This document shows, in pieces, positions 16,676-25,534 of a stretch of 64,000 bases of DNA; the first letter of the stretch is position 1; each line of letters opens with the position of its first letter. The position numbers were made by a program, and so were the translations under genes. The notes beneath the pieces were generated by a model that was given only the letters and a program-made list of their open reading frames with translations, made no database searches and was not told the origin of the DNA. The stretch comes from Pseudofrankia coriaricola (lineage in GTDB: Bacteria > Actinomycetota > Actinomycetes > Frankiales > Frankiaceae): contig NZ_MBLO01000259.1 of the NCBI RefSeq assembly GCF_001854805.1, positions 146,788 to 210,787 on the forward strand. Reading direction: 5' to 3'.

Positions 16676-17485
16676 GTGACCACCTCGATCGCGGCGAACA
16701 CGCTTGCCCTCCCCGCCTTCCTGAATGCGGACACCCTGGCCAAGGCCGGCATCGCGGTCATTCTGATCATCGTCTTCGCCGAGTCGGGACTGCTCGTCGG
16801 CTTCTTCCTGCCCGGCGACTCGGTGCTGTTCACCTTCGGCATGCTGATCGCGCGGGGCGAGATCTCCACCCCGATCTGGCTCGCCTGCCTGTTGATCGGC
16901 GTGGCGGCCGCGGCCGGCGACCAGGTCGGCTATCTGTTCGGGCGCAAGGTCGGCCCCGCGCTGTTCCGCCGGCCGAACTCCCGGGTGTTCAAGCAGGAGC
17001 ACATCGAGAAGGCACACGCCTTCTTCGAGCAGCACGGCGCCCGGTCGATCGTGCTGGCCCGCTTCGTACCGGTGATCCGCACCTTCACGCCGATCATCGC
17101 CGGCGTGAGCCGGATGAGCTACCGCACATTCGTCATGTACAACCTGATCGGCGCCGTGATCTGGGGCTGCGGTGTGACGGCCCTCGGATACTTCCTCGGC
17201 CAGATCGGCGTCATCCGGAACAACATCGAGGCGATTCTCGTCCTCATCGTGCTGATCTCGGTGGTCCCGATCGGCTACGAGCTCCTGCGCGCCCGCCGCG
17301 CGGCCAGGCGCCGCTCTCACGACACCGTCCCCGCGATGGACGACACGCTGGACGACGAGGTACTTCCAGTCAGCCACGAGACGACCCAGGTCCTCGTCCG
17401 TCCGCGCCCCGGCCTGTCCGTCCAGCCGCCGGTCCCGCGCCCCACCCCTCGCCGCCCCGACGGCGGCGGCCGCCACCGTCGCTGA
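16676..17485 (+). CDS. DedA-family membrane protein
   Basis: 269 residues from GTG 16676. Membrane segments at about 20-45, 60-80, 140-165 and 180-205. The family motif ESGLLVGFFLPGDSVLF and the re-entrant GARSIVLARFVPVIRTFTP loop with its conserved Arg, Pro and Gly are present. DedA proteins are proton-dependent lipid flippases/transporters of the cytoplasmic membrane. The last 60 residues are a Pro/Arg-rich cytoplasmic tail longer than in most relatives. It is a single gene. Confidence 0.92.
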   Translation: MTTSIAANTLALPAFLNADTLAKAGIAVILIIVFAESGLLVGFFLPGDSVLFTFGMLIARGEISTPIWLACLLIGVAAAAGDQVGYLFGRKVGPALFRRPNSRVFKQEHIEKAHAFFEQHGARSIVLARFVPVIRTFTPIIAGVSRMSYRTFVMYNLIGAVIWGCGVTALGYFLGQIGVIRNNIEAILVLIVLISVVPIGYELLRARRAARRRSHDTVPAMDDTLDDEVLPVSHETTQVLVRPRPGLSVQPPVPRPTPRRPDGGGRHRR

Positions 17486-17662
17486 CGGGTCCCGGCCACA
17501 CACGAAAAATCTCGATCGCCTACTCGTCGATACGGGGGGATTCGACGAGCAGGACGACCGAGACGAACGCTAGCTTACGCCACCTCAGGCCGGCACGACA
17601 CAACAGACGACATCTGAATACTCATCTTCTGGAACTGAGGTCTGGAACTGGGCTCCCGAAGA

Positions 17663-18001
17663 TCAGAGCGCATCGGGGCCTCGCTCGCCGGTACGCACGC
17701 GGGCCAGCCCGTCGACCGTAGTGACCCAGATCTTGCCCGCGCCGCTCGCGGTGCTCGAGGCCGAGCGCAGGATGACGTTGACTACGTCCTCCGCGTCAGC
17801 ATCCTCGGTGACGATCTCCAACCGGACGTTACTGACGGTTTCGTCATGGAACCTCTGCCCCCTATACGAACTGGTACGCCAAACTTCCATGCCGTAACCG
17901 GTTACCTGGCTAGTCGTCATGCCATGGATACCGAACGTGGTCAGCGCGGCGCGCACGTCGGCTACCCGGTGCGGGCGGAGGATTGCGGTGACAAGCTTCA
18001 C
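17663..18001 (-). CDS. divergent PII-type signal protein
   Basis: With GTG 18001 as start the product is 112 residues, exactly the GlnB/GlnK length, and begins MKLVTAILRPHRVADVRAAL. The B-loop (TASGAGKIWV) and C-terminal RVRTGERGPDAL match PII. The T-loop differs: the uridylylated Tyr51 is Phe (YRGQRF), Gln39 is Glu and Lys58 is Asn, all positions tied to modification or 2-oxoglutarate binding. So it probably senses adenine nucleotides differently from GlnK. No amtB, glnD or glutamine synthetase is next to it. It is divergent from a PEBP-type gene. The frame is open upstream to 18133, but that part has no PII similarity. Confidence 0.85.
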   Translation of the reverse strand: MKLVTAILRPHRVADVRAALTTFGIHGMTTSQVTGYGMEVWRTSSYRGQRFHDETVSNVRLEIVTEDADAEDVVNVILRSASSTASGAGKIWVTTVDGLARVRTGERGPDAL

Positions 18002-18111
18002 GACCAGGCCCCACTCATGCGCTCGGACTGCGGGTTTTCGTTCCGCCAAAGCGTAGAGCCGACGCATGCCGGGCTGCGCTGCCCACCCTTGCTCATCTGG
18101 AGGAACGCCGT

Positions 18112-18654
18112 ATGTCGCTGGCCGACCGCGCACTGGCGCCAGACCCTCTCGACCTGCTGCCGCCTGCTCCCAGCTTTGCCGTGACGAGCACCGACCTGAC
18201 CGACGGCGAGCCGCTGTCCCTGGCCCAGGTGCACGGCAGCGCCGGTGGGGAGGACGTCTCTCCGCAGTTGTCCTGGTCCGGATTCCCGGCCGAAACGGCC
18301 AGCTTCGTCATCAGCTGCTATGACCCGGACGCGCCGACGGGATCCGGCTTCTGGCACTGGACCCTCGTCGACATCCCGGCGTCGGTCACCGAGCTGGCGA
18401 CCGGGGCCGCCTCGGGCGACCTCTCCGGCCTGCCGGCGGGCGCCTATCACGTGGCGTGCGACTGGGGGACGAAGAGCTACGGCGGCGCGGCACCCCCGGC
18501 GGGCGACCGCCCGCACCGGTACGTGTTCGTCGTGCACGCGGTCGACGTCCCGAAGCTGGAGATCAACGACGCGGTCTCGCCCGCGGTCGTCGGATTCAAC
18601 CTGGCGTTCCACACGCTTGCCCGGGGCGTCCTGCGGGCGACCTACCAGCGCTGA
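18112..18654 (+). CDS. YbhB/YbcL-type PEBP (Raf-kinase-inhibitor-like) protein
   Basis: 180 residues. The PEBP fold is shown by ISCYDPDAPTGSGFWHWTL (ligand-pocket Asp-Pro-Asp and His), GGEDVSPQLSW and DRPHRYVFVVHAV, close to family norms. No signal peptide, so it is cytosolic. Bacterial members bind small anions or phospholipid head groups. Their physiological role is not established. A perfect 11-bp hairpin (18671-18695) follows the stop and probably terminates the transcript. Confidence 0.92.
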   Translation: MSLADRALAPDPLDLLPPAPSFAVTSTDLTDGEPLSLAQVHGSAGGEDVSPQLSWSGFPAETASFVISCYDPDAPTGSGFWHWTLVDIPASVTELATGAASGDLSGLPAGAYHVACDWGTKSYGGAAPPAGDRPHRYVFVVHAVDVPKLEINDAVSPAVVGFNLAFHTLARGVLRATYQR

Positions 18655-18670
18655 GCGGCCCAGGGCAACG

Positions 18671-18695
18671 CCGAGCGCCCCTCCGGGGCGCTCGG
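18671..18695 (+). terminator. hairpin terminator after PEBP gene
   Basis: CCGAGCGCCCC, loop TCC, GGGGCGCTCGG: a perfect 11-bp stem 17 bases past the stop. There is no U-run, as is common in high-GC actinobacteria. Confidence 0.7.
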
Positions 18696-18800
18696 TCCAC
18701 CCAGGCACGATCCTGCCCGCTCAACCCACGAACCCAGCCACCTCGTCGACTCGGGACCAGGCCAGGCTCGTCGTATGCCCCGACCTGGAATCACGTAAGA

Positions 18801-18836
18801 GGGCGCCCTGCGCCCGATCGCGGGCGCAGGGCGCCC
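18801..18836. terminator. perfect 16-bp stem-loop upstream of small gene
   Basis: GGGCGCCCTGCGCCCG (18801-18816) and its exact complement (18821-18836) around the loop ATCG. It sits 59 bases before the next gene. It could end transcription arriving from either side or shield the next message. Confidence 0.6.
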
Positions 18837-18894
18837 GAGATACCGTGACGAGGCGGGGCCGGGAGCCCAGCAACCAGGACAAGGAGAGCGTCCG

Positions 18895-19026
18895 ATGATG
18901 CGCAAGCTTGCGTTGATCGCCGCGGTGGCCAGTGCCGCCGCGCTGGCCACCCGCTGGCGCCGGGACAAGGGCGAGCAGATCGATCTGTGGCGGGAGGCGA
19001 CCTCCGCCAGCACCAGCCAGGACTAG
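18895..19026 (+). CDS. DLW-39-type small protein
   Basis: 43 residues from ATG 18895 (a second ATG follows directly), with a good AAGGAGAG ribosome site. An N-terminal hydrophobic helix LALIAAVASAAALATRW precedes a charged segment with the conserved GEQIDLWREATSAS. The DLW motif near the C-terminus defines a family of about 40-residue actinobacterial proteins of unknown role. Probably membrane-associated. A strong hairpin precedes it and repeat copy B follows it directly. Confidence 0.8.
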   Translation: MMRKLALIAAVASAAALATRWRRDKGEQIDLWREATSASTSQD

Positions 19027-19039
19027 GGCGGTCCCGCGC

Positions 19040-19315
19040 CCGGACGCTCCGCGCCCCAGACCTCCCAGATCGCTTCGCGATCCGGCAGGGACCCCGGCCG
19101 GGCGCCGCCCGGGGTCCCTGCCGGATCGACGGAGCCTGCGGAGTCGATCTGGGAGGTCCGCGGGCGCTGGACGCCCTCCCCGCGTGGTTCCGGGCTGACG
19201 CATATGACGGTGGCCCGGCTGATCCCGCTCGACGAGGTGGCTGGGTTGGCACTGCGCTGATGCGTTGTCACGATCTGTGGTGGCGTTACGTGCCTTGCTC
19301 GCCAGCCCAATGTCA
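19040..19315. repeat. dispersed palindromic repeat, copy B
   Basis: A very long imperfect hairpin: CCTCCCAGATCGC, then GATCCGGCAGGGACCCCGG, loop, CCGGGGTCCCTGCCGGATCG, then CGATCTGGGAGG. It is followed by the second block (GCGTGGTTCCGGG, CATATGACGGTGG, TTGGCACTGCGCTGATGCG). Same order as copy A. This gap between the DLW-39 gene and potC has no gene. Confidence 0.75.
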
Positions 19316-19331
19316 CACCCACCGCGCGGGG

Positions 19332-20249
19332 TCAGGCCGGGGCGCCGGCGGTGTCGTCGGCCGGCCGCCGGGTGCGCCGGCCTCGGCCAATGGTCGCGCC
19401 GAGTACGGCGAGCAGCACGCCACCCATGAAGATGATCGTGGCCATGACGTTCACCTGCGGCGGGACGCCGACCCGTGTCGCCCCGAAGACCCACAGCGGG
19501 AAGGTGAGCGTTCCGCCTGCGTTGAACTGCGTCATGATGTACTCGTCGATCGACAGCGAGAAGGCGAGCAGCGCGCCCGACATCACGCCCGGGAAGATGA
19601 TGGGCAGGGTGACCAGCCGGAACGTCGCGAACGGGCCGGCACCCAGGTCACGCGCCGCTTCCTCGAGGCTCAGGTCGTAGCTGGCCAGCCGTGTACTGAC
19701 CACCACCGCGACATAGGCGATGTTGAACATCGCGTGCGCGATGAGGATCGTCAGGTAGCCGCGCGGGATACCAAGCGTGATGAACAGCGACAGCAGCGAC
19801 GCGCCGAGTACCACCTCGGGCGCGGCGATGTTCGCGAACAGCAACAGGTTCACGGCGCCCTTGCCGCGGAACGCGTGCTTGCCGATCGCCATGCCGATCA
19901 TCGTCCCGAGCACGGTCGCGATGAGGGTCGACAGCAGCGCGATCGTGAGCGAGTTCTCGAGCGCGGTGGTCAGGTCGGGAATGGCCCCGATGCGTTTCCA
20001 CCAGGTGAGGGTGAACCCCTGCCAGTTGTTGTTCTGCTTGCTGTGCGTGTCGTTGAAACTGAAGACGATCATCGAGATGATCGGCGCGACCAGCCACAGC
20101 AGGATCAGCCAGGTATAGACCCGCAGCAGGTGCTCGCCGAGCCGGCCGCGCGGGCGCCTGGCCTTGCCCTTGGGCATGGCCCCGGACGCCGCCGAGGCCG
20201 AGGCCGGACGCGATGTCGAGGACGGAACCGGAGTCGGAGCCGCGCTCAT
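19332..20249 (-). CDS. potC: polyamine ABC transporter permease PotC
   Basis: 305 residues, last gene of the pot operon. The start overlaps the potB stop as ATGA (20246-20249). About 35 N-terminal residues are cytosolic. Six membrane segments follow, with the permease EAA loop LEEAARDLGAGPFATFRLVTLP that docks on the ATPase. NDTHSKQNNNWQGFTLTWW after the first segment is typical of PotC. It forms the inner-membrane channel with PotB for spermidine/putrescine-type cargo. Confidence 0.92.
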   Translation of the reverse strand: MSAAPTPVPSSTSRPASASAASGAMPKGKARRPRGRLGEHLLRVYTWLILLWLVAPIISMIVFSFNDTHSKQNNNWQGFTLTWWKRIGAIPDLTTALENSLTIALLSTLIATVLGTMIGMAIGKHAFRGKGAVNLLLFANIAAPEVVLGASLLSLFITLGIPRGYLTILIAHAMFNIAYVAVVVSTRLASYDLSLEEAARDLGAGPFATFRLVTLPIIFPGVMSGALLAFSLSIDEYIMTQFNAGGTLTFPLWVFGATRVGVPPQVNVMATIIFMGGVLLAVLGATIGRGRRTRRPADDTAGAPA

Positions 20250-21178
20250 CGGGTGCCCATCTCGAAGACGTCGCGGGTGCCCAGCACACGCGCGTAGATG
20301 AAGATCCCGACGAGCAGGATCACCATCAGGATGAACGAGATCGCGGAGGCCAGCGGATAGTCCGCGTTCGTCAGGAACGTCGTCTGGATGATGTTGCCGA
20401 TCATCGTGTCACTGGTGCCGCCGAGGATCGAGGCGTTGACATAGTCCGAGGTCGCGGGCACGAAGGTGAGCAGCACGCCGGCGAACACGCCCGGCATCGA
20501 CAGCGGCAGCACCACCCGGCCGAACACCGCCGCCCTGCCGGCGTAGAGGTCGTCGGCGGCCTCGAGCAGCTTCGGGTCCATCCGCTCGAGCGCGACATAG
20601 ATCGGCAGCAGCATGAAAGGGAACGAGTTGTAGGTCAGGCCCCCGATGACCGCCGTCGAGGTGGCGAGCACCCGGAAGTCGTCCGGCAGCAGGCCGATGT
20701 CCTTCAGGTTGCCCAGCAGCACGCCGTCGTCGGCCAGCAGGAACTTCCACGAGACGGTCCGGATCACGAACGAGACGAAGAACGGCAGCAGCACCAGGAA
20801 CAGGTAGGTCGAGCGGCGCCGCCCGCCGTGGAATGCGATCCAGTACGCCATCGGGTAGGCGAGCACGACGCACAGGACGGTGCAGATCCCGCCGTAGGCG
20901 AAGGACCGGATGAACTGGTCGGAGTACTGCCTGATCGCGTCGGGGTAGACCGCGAAATGGAAGGTCTGCACGAAGCCGTCCACGACGTTCCCGGTTTGCA
21001 GCGAGACCGAGAGCATCACCAGCATCGGGACGACGAAGAAGATGGCGAGCCACAGCCCGCCCGGCAGCGCCAGCAGGTACGGGGTGAAGGGCGAGCGCCA
21101 CCGCGCGCCCCGTCGCCCGCGCCGGGGACCAGTCGCCCCTGGGGCAGGGGCGACTGTGGCCGCGGGCTCGGCGCTCAC
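20246..21178 (-). CDS. potB: polyamine ABC transporter permease PotB
   Basis: GTG 21178 overlaps the potD stop as GTGA, so I prefer it over GTG/ATG codons up to 21211. 310 residues with six membrane segments: PYLLALPGGLWLAIFFVVPML first, then the periplasmic NVVDGFVQTFHFAVYPDAI. The EAA loop is LLEAADDLYAGRAAVFGRVVLP, which contacts PotA. Tight overlaps on both sides show one transcript with coupled translation. Confidence 0.92.
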   Translation of the reverse strand: MSAEPAATVAPAPGATGPRRGRRGARWRSPFTPYLLALPGGLWLAIFFVVPMLVMLSVSLQTGNVVDGFVQTFHFAVYPDAIRQYSDQFIRSFAYGGICTVLCVVLAYPMAYWIAFHGGRRRSTYLFLVLLPFFVSFVIRTVSWKFLLADDGVLLGNLKDIGLLPDDFRVLATSTAVIGGLTYNSFPFMLLPIYVALERMDPKLLEAADDLYAGRAAVFGRVVLPLSMPGVFAGVLLTFVPATSDYVNASILGGTSDTMIGNIIQTTFLTNADYPLASAISFILMVILLVGIFIYARVLGTRDVFEMGTR

Positions 21179-22425
21179 GACTGGTAGACCGGCTGGAAGA
21201 TCTTGTTCCACTCGGTTTCCTCGTCGGTGGTGAGGACGCGGAAACGGTGGGTCTTCGCGAGGTCCGACTCGCTCGGGAAGATCAGCGGCGAGTCGGCGAG
21301 CGCCGGGGACACGTCCTGCTTGGCGGTCGGCACCGGGGTGATGTAGTTGATGTACTCAGCCAGCATCGCGGCGATCTCCGGCTTGTACACGTAGTCCATG
21401 TAGGTGATCGCGTCGACCGGGTGCTGGGCGGTGATCGGGATGCACATGTTGTCGGTCCAGAGGATCCCGCCCTCCTTCGGAACGATGAACCGCAGGTTCT
21501 TGCCGCTCGCGACCTGCTGGTACACGTCACCGGACCACGCCATGGAGATCCACAGGTCACCGGACGCCAGCGCGTCGATGTAGTCCTGCGTGTAGTACTT
21601 GCGGACGATGCCGTCGGTGCGCTGCTTGTTCAGCTTCTCGGCGGCCTTCTTCCAGTCGTCCGGGGTGGACTTCTCCGGGTTCACCCCCATGCCGACGAGC
21701 GCCAGGTTCGGCAGGTCGAGGTTGTCGCCGAACATGCCGACGTGGCCGGCGAACTTCGGGTCGAACAGGTCCTCGTAGCTGGTGATCTCCCGGCCGGTCT
21801 TGGCCGGGTCGTACGCGATGCCGGTGAGCCCGGACTGCCAGGCGACCGTGTACTTGTTGCCCGGGTCGTACGACGGGTTCTTCACGCTGGCGTCCGCGTT
21901 CGCCGCGAACGTGGGCAGCTTCGTCTGGTCGAGCGGCGCGAGGTAGCCGAGCTGGATGAACTTGTCCAGGAAGATGCCGTTGGTGATGACGATCAGGTCG
22001 GCGCCGATCGACTTCCCGGCGGCCAGGCTCGGCCGGACCTTGCCGAAGTACGACTCGTTGTCCTGGATGTCCTCGCGGTAGTTGACCTTGATTCCCGTGT
22101 CGGCCTTGAACTTGTCCAGCGACGGGTTGGACTTCCCGTCCTCCGACACGTCGATGTAGAGCGGCCAGTTCGAGAAGTCGAGCGTGTTGGTCTTGGTCTT
22201 GCCCGCCCAGAAGTCGCTGGGCACGACGCTGGCCGAGTCGTCCTTCTTCTCGCCCTTGACCCCGCAGGCGGCCAGCAGCGCGGCCGCGCCGGCGAGGCCG
22301 CCCAGCCGGAAGACGTCGCGACGGCCCAGCCTGGGCTGGGTCAGCCCGCGCAGGAGCGCCGGATTGACGGCGGGGGCGGGCGCCTGGTGCGCGCCGGGAT
22401 GGTCCGAGCTGCCGTGAGTCGTCAC
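21175..22425 (-). CDS. potD: polyamine-binding lipoprotein PotD, Tat-type signal
   Basis: 416 residues. The leader has a twin-arginine motif (LGRRDVFRLGG) and a lipobox ending LLAAC (Cys near 55), so it is probably exported folded by Tat and lipid-anchored. The mature part has the PotD/PotF layout: LDFSNWPLYIDV, the hinge DLIVITNGIF, and late aromatic/acidic pocket residues (AWSGDVYQQVASG, TDNMCIPITAQHP). It captures the substrate outside and delivers it to PotB/PotC. Spermidine/putrescine is the family norm. The exact ligand is not proven. Confidence 0.92.
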   Translation of the reverse strand: MTTHGSSDHPGAHQAPAPAVNPALLRGLTQPRLGRRDVFRLGGLAGAAALLAACGVKGEKKDDSASVVPSDFWAGKTKTNTLDFSNWPLYIDVSEDGKSNPSLDKFKADTGIKVNYREDIQDNESYFGKVRPSLAAGKSIGADLIVITNGIFLDKFIQLGYLAPLDQTKLPTFAANADASVKNPSYDPGNKYTVAWQSGLTGIAYDPAKTGREITSYEDLFDPKFAGHVGMFGDNLDLPNLALVGMGVNPEKSTPDDWKKAAEKLNKQRTDGIVRKYYTQDYIDALASGDLWISMAWSGDVYQQVASGKNLRFIVPKEGGILWTDNMCIPITAQHPVDAITYMDYVYKPEIAAMLAEYINYITPVPTAKQDVSPALADSPLIFPSESDLAKTHRFRVLTTDEETEWNKIFQPVYQS

Positions 22426-22492
22426 AGTGGGGGTCCTCCGCGAGATGCAGTGGTACTAGCGTTGTTCGCTGTGCTTGGGCGGCCCAGGCGGT

Positions 22493-23797
22493 TCAGCCGG
22501 CGGTGGCCACCGGCTCAGTCGGTGCCTCGGCCGCGGCGGGATCGGCGCCACTGGGCGCGAGCGCGTAGGAGTGGTCCTCTCGCCAGGACAGCCACACCTC
22601 GTCGCCGCGACCCGCGAGGTCGTTCGCGTCCGCGCTGTTCTGCCAGAAGACCGTGATCTCGTCGCCGCCGGCGGTGAACACCGTGTACGTGGTGTTGGTG
22701 CCCAGGTAGACGACCTCGGTGACCCGGCCGCGCAACACGCAGACGTCACCCTCGGGCCGGGCGGCGGTCATATTGATCTTCTCTGGCCGCACGGTCAGCT
22801 CGACAACCGAGCCGGTGACCACCCCGCCCAGCCCCGAGTGCACCGGCACGATCACCCGTTCGTCCGCGCCGGCGTCCAGGATCGCGATCGGACCGGTCCC
22901 GTCGGTGGTCACCGTGCGCACGGATCTGCGCAGCACGTTGGACGTGCCGATAAAGCCGGCGACGAACCGGGTGCGCGGCCGCTCGTAGAGCTCGCGCGGC
23001 GAGGCGAGCTGCTCGATCTGGCCCTTGTTCATGACGGCGATGCGGTCCGACATGGTCAGCGCCTCGCTCTGGTCGTGCGTCACGTAGACGAACGTGATCC
23101 CGACCTCGCGCTGGATCCGCTTCAGCTCGATCTGCATGGTCTGGCGCAGCTTGAGGTCGAGCGCGCCCAGCGGCTCGTCGAGTAGCAGCGCCCGCGGCCG
23201 GTTGACCAGCGCACGGGCGAGCGCGACCCGCTGCTGCTGGCCGCCCGACAGCTCCCGGGGCCGGCGGTCGGCGAGTGCGCCGAGCTCGACCAGGTCGAGG
23301 ATCTCGCCGACCCGCCGGCGCACCTGGCCGCGGGCGACGCCCTTGCGCTTGAGGCCGAACGCGACGTTGCCGGCGACGTCGAGGTGCGGGAAGAGCGCGT
23401 AGCTCTGAAAGACCAGGTTGACGTCGCGCTTGTTCGGCGGGACGGACGTCACGTCCTGGCCGTGCAGCAGGATCTGGCCGCGGCTGGGCTCCTCGAAGCC
23501 GCCGATCATGCGCAGCGTGGTCGTCTTGCCACAGCCGGACGGGCCGAGCAGGGAGAAGAACTCGCCCTCGGCGATCCGCAGGTCGATGGTCTCGACGGCG
23601 GTCACCGCGCCGCGGCGCGACATGTACTCCTTCGCGACGCCGACCAGCTCGATCGCGGGCGGTGCATCACCCGTTCCACCGGTGGGCACCGTCGTGGACA
23701 CCTGGGCGGACACCGACCTCGCATCGCCCACCGCGTCCGCGGCGGACGCCGGCCCCTCGTCCGCGGTCACCGCCAAGCTCGCACCCGCCTTTCTCAC
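22493..23797 (-). CDS. potA: polyamine ABC transporter ATPase PotA
   Basis: 434 residues, first gene of the operon, 67 bp ahead of potD. Walker A LLGPSGCGKTTTLRM, Q-loop NLVFQSYALFPHL, signature LSGGQQQRVALARAL, Walker B ALLLDEPLGALD and the switch His VYVTHDQ are all present. The C-terminal TOBE-type regulatory domain starts near residue 290 (GSVVELTVRPEKI). About 45 extra disordered residues precede the domain, so the true start may be internal. It powers import through PotB/PotC. Confidence 0.93.
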   Translation of the reverse strand: MRKAGASLAVTADEGPASAADAVGDARSVSAQVSTTVPTGGTGDAPPAIELVGVAKEYMSRRGAVTAVETIDLRIAEGEFFSLLGPSGCGKTTTLRMIGGFEEPSRGQILLHGQDVTSVPPNKRDVNLVFQSYALFPHLDVAGNVAFGLKRKGVARGQVRRRVGEILDLVELGALADRRPRELSGGQQQRVALARALVNRPRALLLDEPLGALDLKLRQTMQIELKRIQREVGITFVYVTHDQSEALTMSDRIAVMNKGQIEQLASPRELYERPRTRFVAGFIGTSNVLRRSVRTVTTDGTGPIAILDAGADERVIVPVHSGLGGVVTGSVVELTVRPEKINMTAARPEGDVCVLRGRVTEVVYLGTNTTYTVFTAGGDEITVFWQNSADANDLAGRGDEVWLSWREDHSYALAPSGADPAAAEAPTEPVATAG

Positions 23798-24657
23798 TTT
23801 CTGTGACAGATCTGCGGCAACCTGTAGAAGTTGCGCACTGGCGCCGAGCCAGACTGACAGCGGAACGAGGCCTCGACAAGGGATCCGACGTAAAGGTTCG
23901 ATTTCCCGGCCGAATCAGAGCCCACCGGCGCCTCGGACCAGGGATTCCACTCTCGTTCGTTCGTCACGCGACGGCCCTGCCGGAGGCGTCGCGGACCCGC
24001 CACCTGCGTGGACCGGGCCGGGGGGCACGAGGCACGGCCTCGGGACACCTTCGTGGCACTGCTCGCGTAGGGAAAGTGTCTGTACACGAACGGATACCAG
24101 CCGGCGTAGTCCTGACGTGGCACTGCCCCTTTGGTGGTCAGCGTACGGGCGGAGCGTGTCCAGCGAAGCTCCCGCGGGCGTCGGTGAGGCCAGGCCCACG
24201 CGTTGTGAGGGTGCTCCCCGATGCCCACCGGTGGTCAGCGCCTTCGGAGATGGTCCGCACGGTCAACAGTGCGCCACCCTGCCGGCGGCACCGACCACCG
24301 GTGGGCATCGTGAGGAGACGGCCGCGGGCGTGACACGAGCCATGGCCGCGGCGAGCGATGGCCGGCCCGCGACTGCCGCCGGCAGGCCATCGCGCGGCGG
24401 TTTCCACCGGGGGTCGCCGTTCTCGGGTGACGATCCCCGTCTCGCGGCCAGGAACGAGTCCTTGCCAACACTGCCCCTCTGATGGTCAGCGTTGGCAAGG
24501 GCACGTTGGAACGAGGTGGACGGTGTCCCTGTGGATGGGCAGCGTCCGTCCGTGGACGCGTGACCTCGCCGGTGTGGCTCTGGGGGTCTGGCGAGCGCCC
24601 AAGCCCGGCGACGACCGCCGGTTGGACGGACGGCGCGCGGTGGCCCATCGTGGGCTG
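23798..24657. other. 860-bp gap with several short repeats, no gene recognised
   Basis: No convincing coding sequence. CACTGCCCCTTTGGTGGTCAGC (first 20 bases CACTGCCCCTTTGGTGGTCA, from 24121) recurs with two changes from 24469. A third partial GGTGGTCAGCGC starts near 24230. There are also two inverted repeats: GATGCCCACCGGTGGTC at 24220-24236 against 24293-24309, and CCTTGCCAAC at 24460-24469 against 24491-24500. It may be a worn-out mobile element or a regulatory array for the divergent genes. Confidence 0.5.
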
Positions 24658-25455
24658 GTGGCCACCGAGACTCGGCCCGGCACCCGGGAGCCAGGCATCC
24701 CGCCGTCCGCGCGGGAAACGCACGCCACGCCCGTCGGCTCCGGCTATGTCCCGTCGCCCATCCCCCACGACCTGCTCGCGGGGGCGTCCACCGGTCATCG
24801 GCGGCTGCTCGCCCTCGCCTCGGCCGCCGAGGACCAGGTCATCGCCCGCCCGTCGCTGCTTTCCGGCTGGACCGTGGGGCATGTGCTGAGCCACCTGGCC
24901 CAGGGCGCGGACACCCACACCAGGTTGTTCGAGGCCGCCGCGGCCGGCCTCGGCCTGGATCTCGACCCGGACGTGGACCTGGACGTGGCCGCCGGCCGGC
25001 CGGCGGCGGTGATCCGTGATGACCTGGCGCGGGCCATCGCGGCGCTCGAGCGCGCCTGGGACCGCACGCACGTCGACGTCTGGCGGACCGGGATCGTGCA
25101 CCACGGAAGGGCACCGACGAGCCTGACCGACCTGGTCTTCGCGCGCTGGCGTGAGGTCGAGGTACACCTCGTCGACCTCGGGCTCATCGACAAGGGCGGC
25201 CCTGGCTGGGCCGACCTGCCGGCCGCCTACGTCGACGCCGAGTGGGCGTGGAGCGCGGCCCGTCTGTCGGAACGGTTGCCACCCGAGGTCACCGTGCTGC
25301 TGGCACCGGGCGACCGGCCGTCACGCGCGTTCGGCCGCGGCCCGCGGATGGTCACCGTGCGGGCCTCGACCCCGGAGACGTTGCGCTGGCTTCTCGGCCG
25401 GCTGCCCACGGCGGCCACCCCGACGGACTGGCCACCTCTCGCCCCCTCGAGCTGA
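24658..25455 (+). CDS. mycothiol-dependent maleylpyruvate isomerase-like (DinB/MDMPI) protein
   Basis: About 265 residues if GTG 24658 is used. GTG 24640 is equally possible and the first 35 residues lack family similarity. The MDMPI N-terminal four-helix domain starts at LLALASAAEDQV, with the metal-site GWTVGHVLSHLAQGADTH. FARWREVEVHLVDLGL near residue 170 is the second conserved segment. Members bind a divalent metal and use mycothiol as cofactor in isomerase or transferase reactions. The specific substrate is unknown. A 9-bp hairpin (25513-25534) follows. Confidence 0.82.
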   Translation: MATETRPGTREPGIPPSARETHATPVGSGYVPSPIPHDLLAGASTGHRRLLALASAAEDQVIARPSLLSGWTVGHVLSHLAQGADTHTRLFEAAAAGLGLDLDPDVDLDVAAGRPAAVIRDDLARAIAALERAWDRTHVDVWRTGIVHHGRAPTSLTDLVFARWREVEVHLVDLGLIDKGGPGWADLPAAYVDAEWAWSAARLSERLPPEVTVLLAPGDRPSRAFGRGPRMVTVRASTPETLRWLLGRLPTAATPTDWPPLAPSS

Positions 25456-25512
25456 GCGTCCCGGGAGCGCCTCCTTTACTCGCGTACTCGCGCCACGACG
25501 TCCACCCAGGGA

Positions 25513-25534
25513 CGGTGCCCACGCATGGGCACCG
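25513..25534 (+). terminator. hairpin after MDMPI-like gene
   Basis: CGGTGCCCA, loop CGCA, TGGGCACCG: a perfect 9-bp stem about 58 bases after the stop. The rest of the gap to 25988 has GGTCACCGTG repeated around 25673-25715 and no recognisable gene. Confidence 0.55.

Noticed and set aside
16033..17721. 562-codon plus-strand frame spanning the lipase start and the DedA gene
   Set aside because: DedA in another frame on the same strand has clear family motifs. This frame is Arg/Pro-rich noise.
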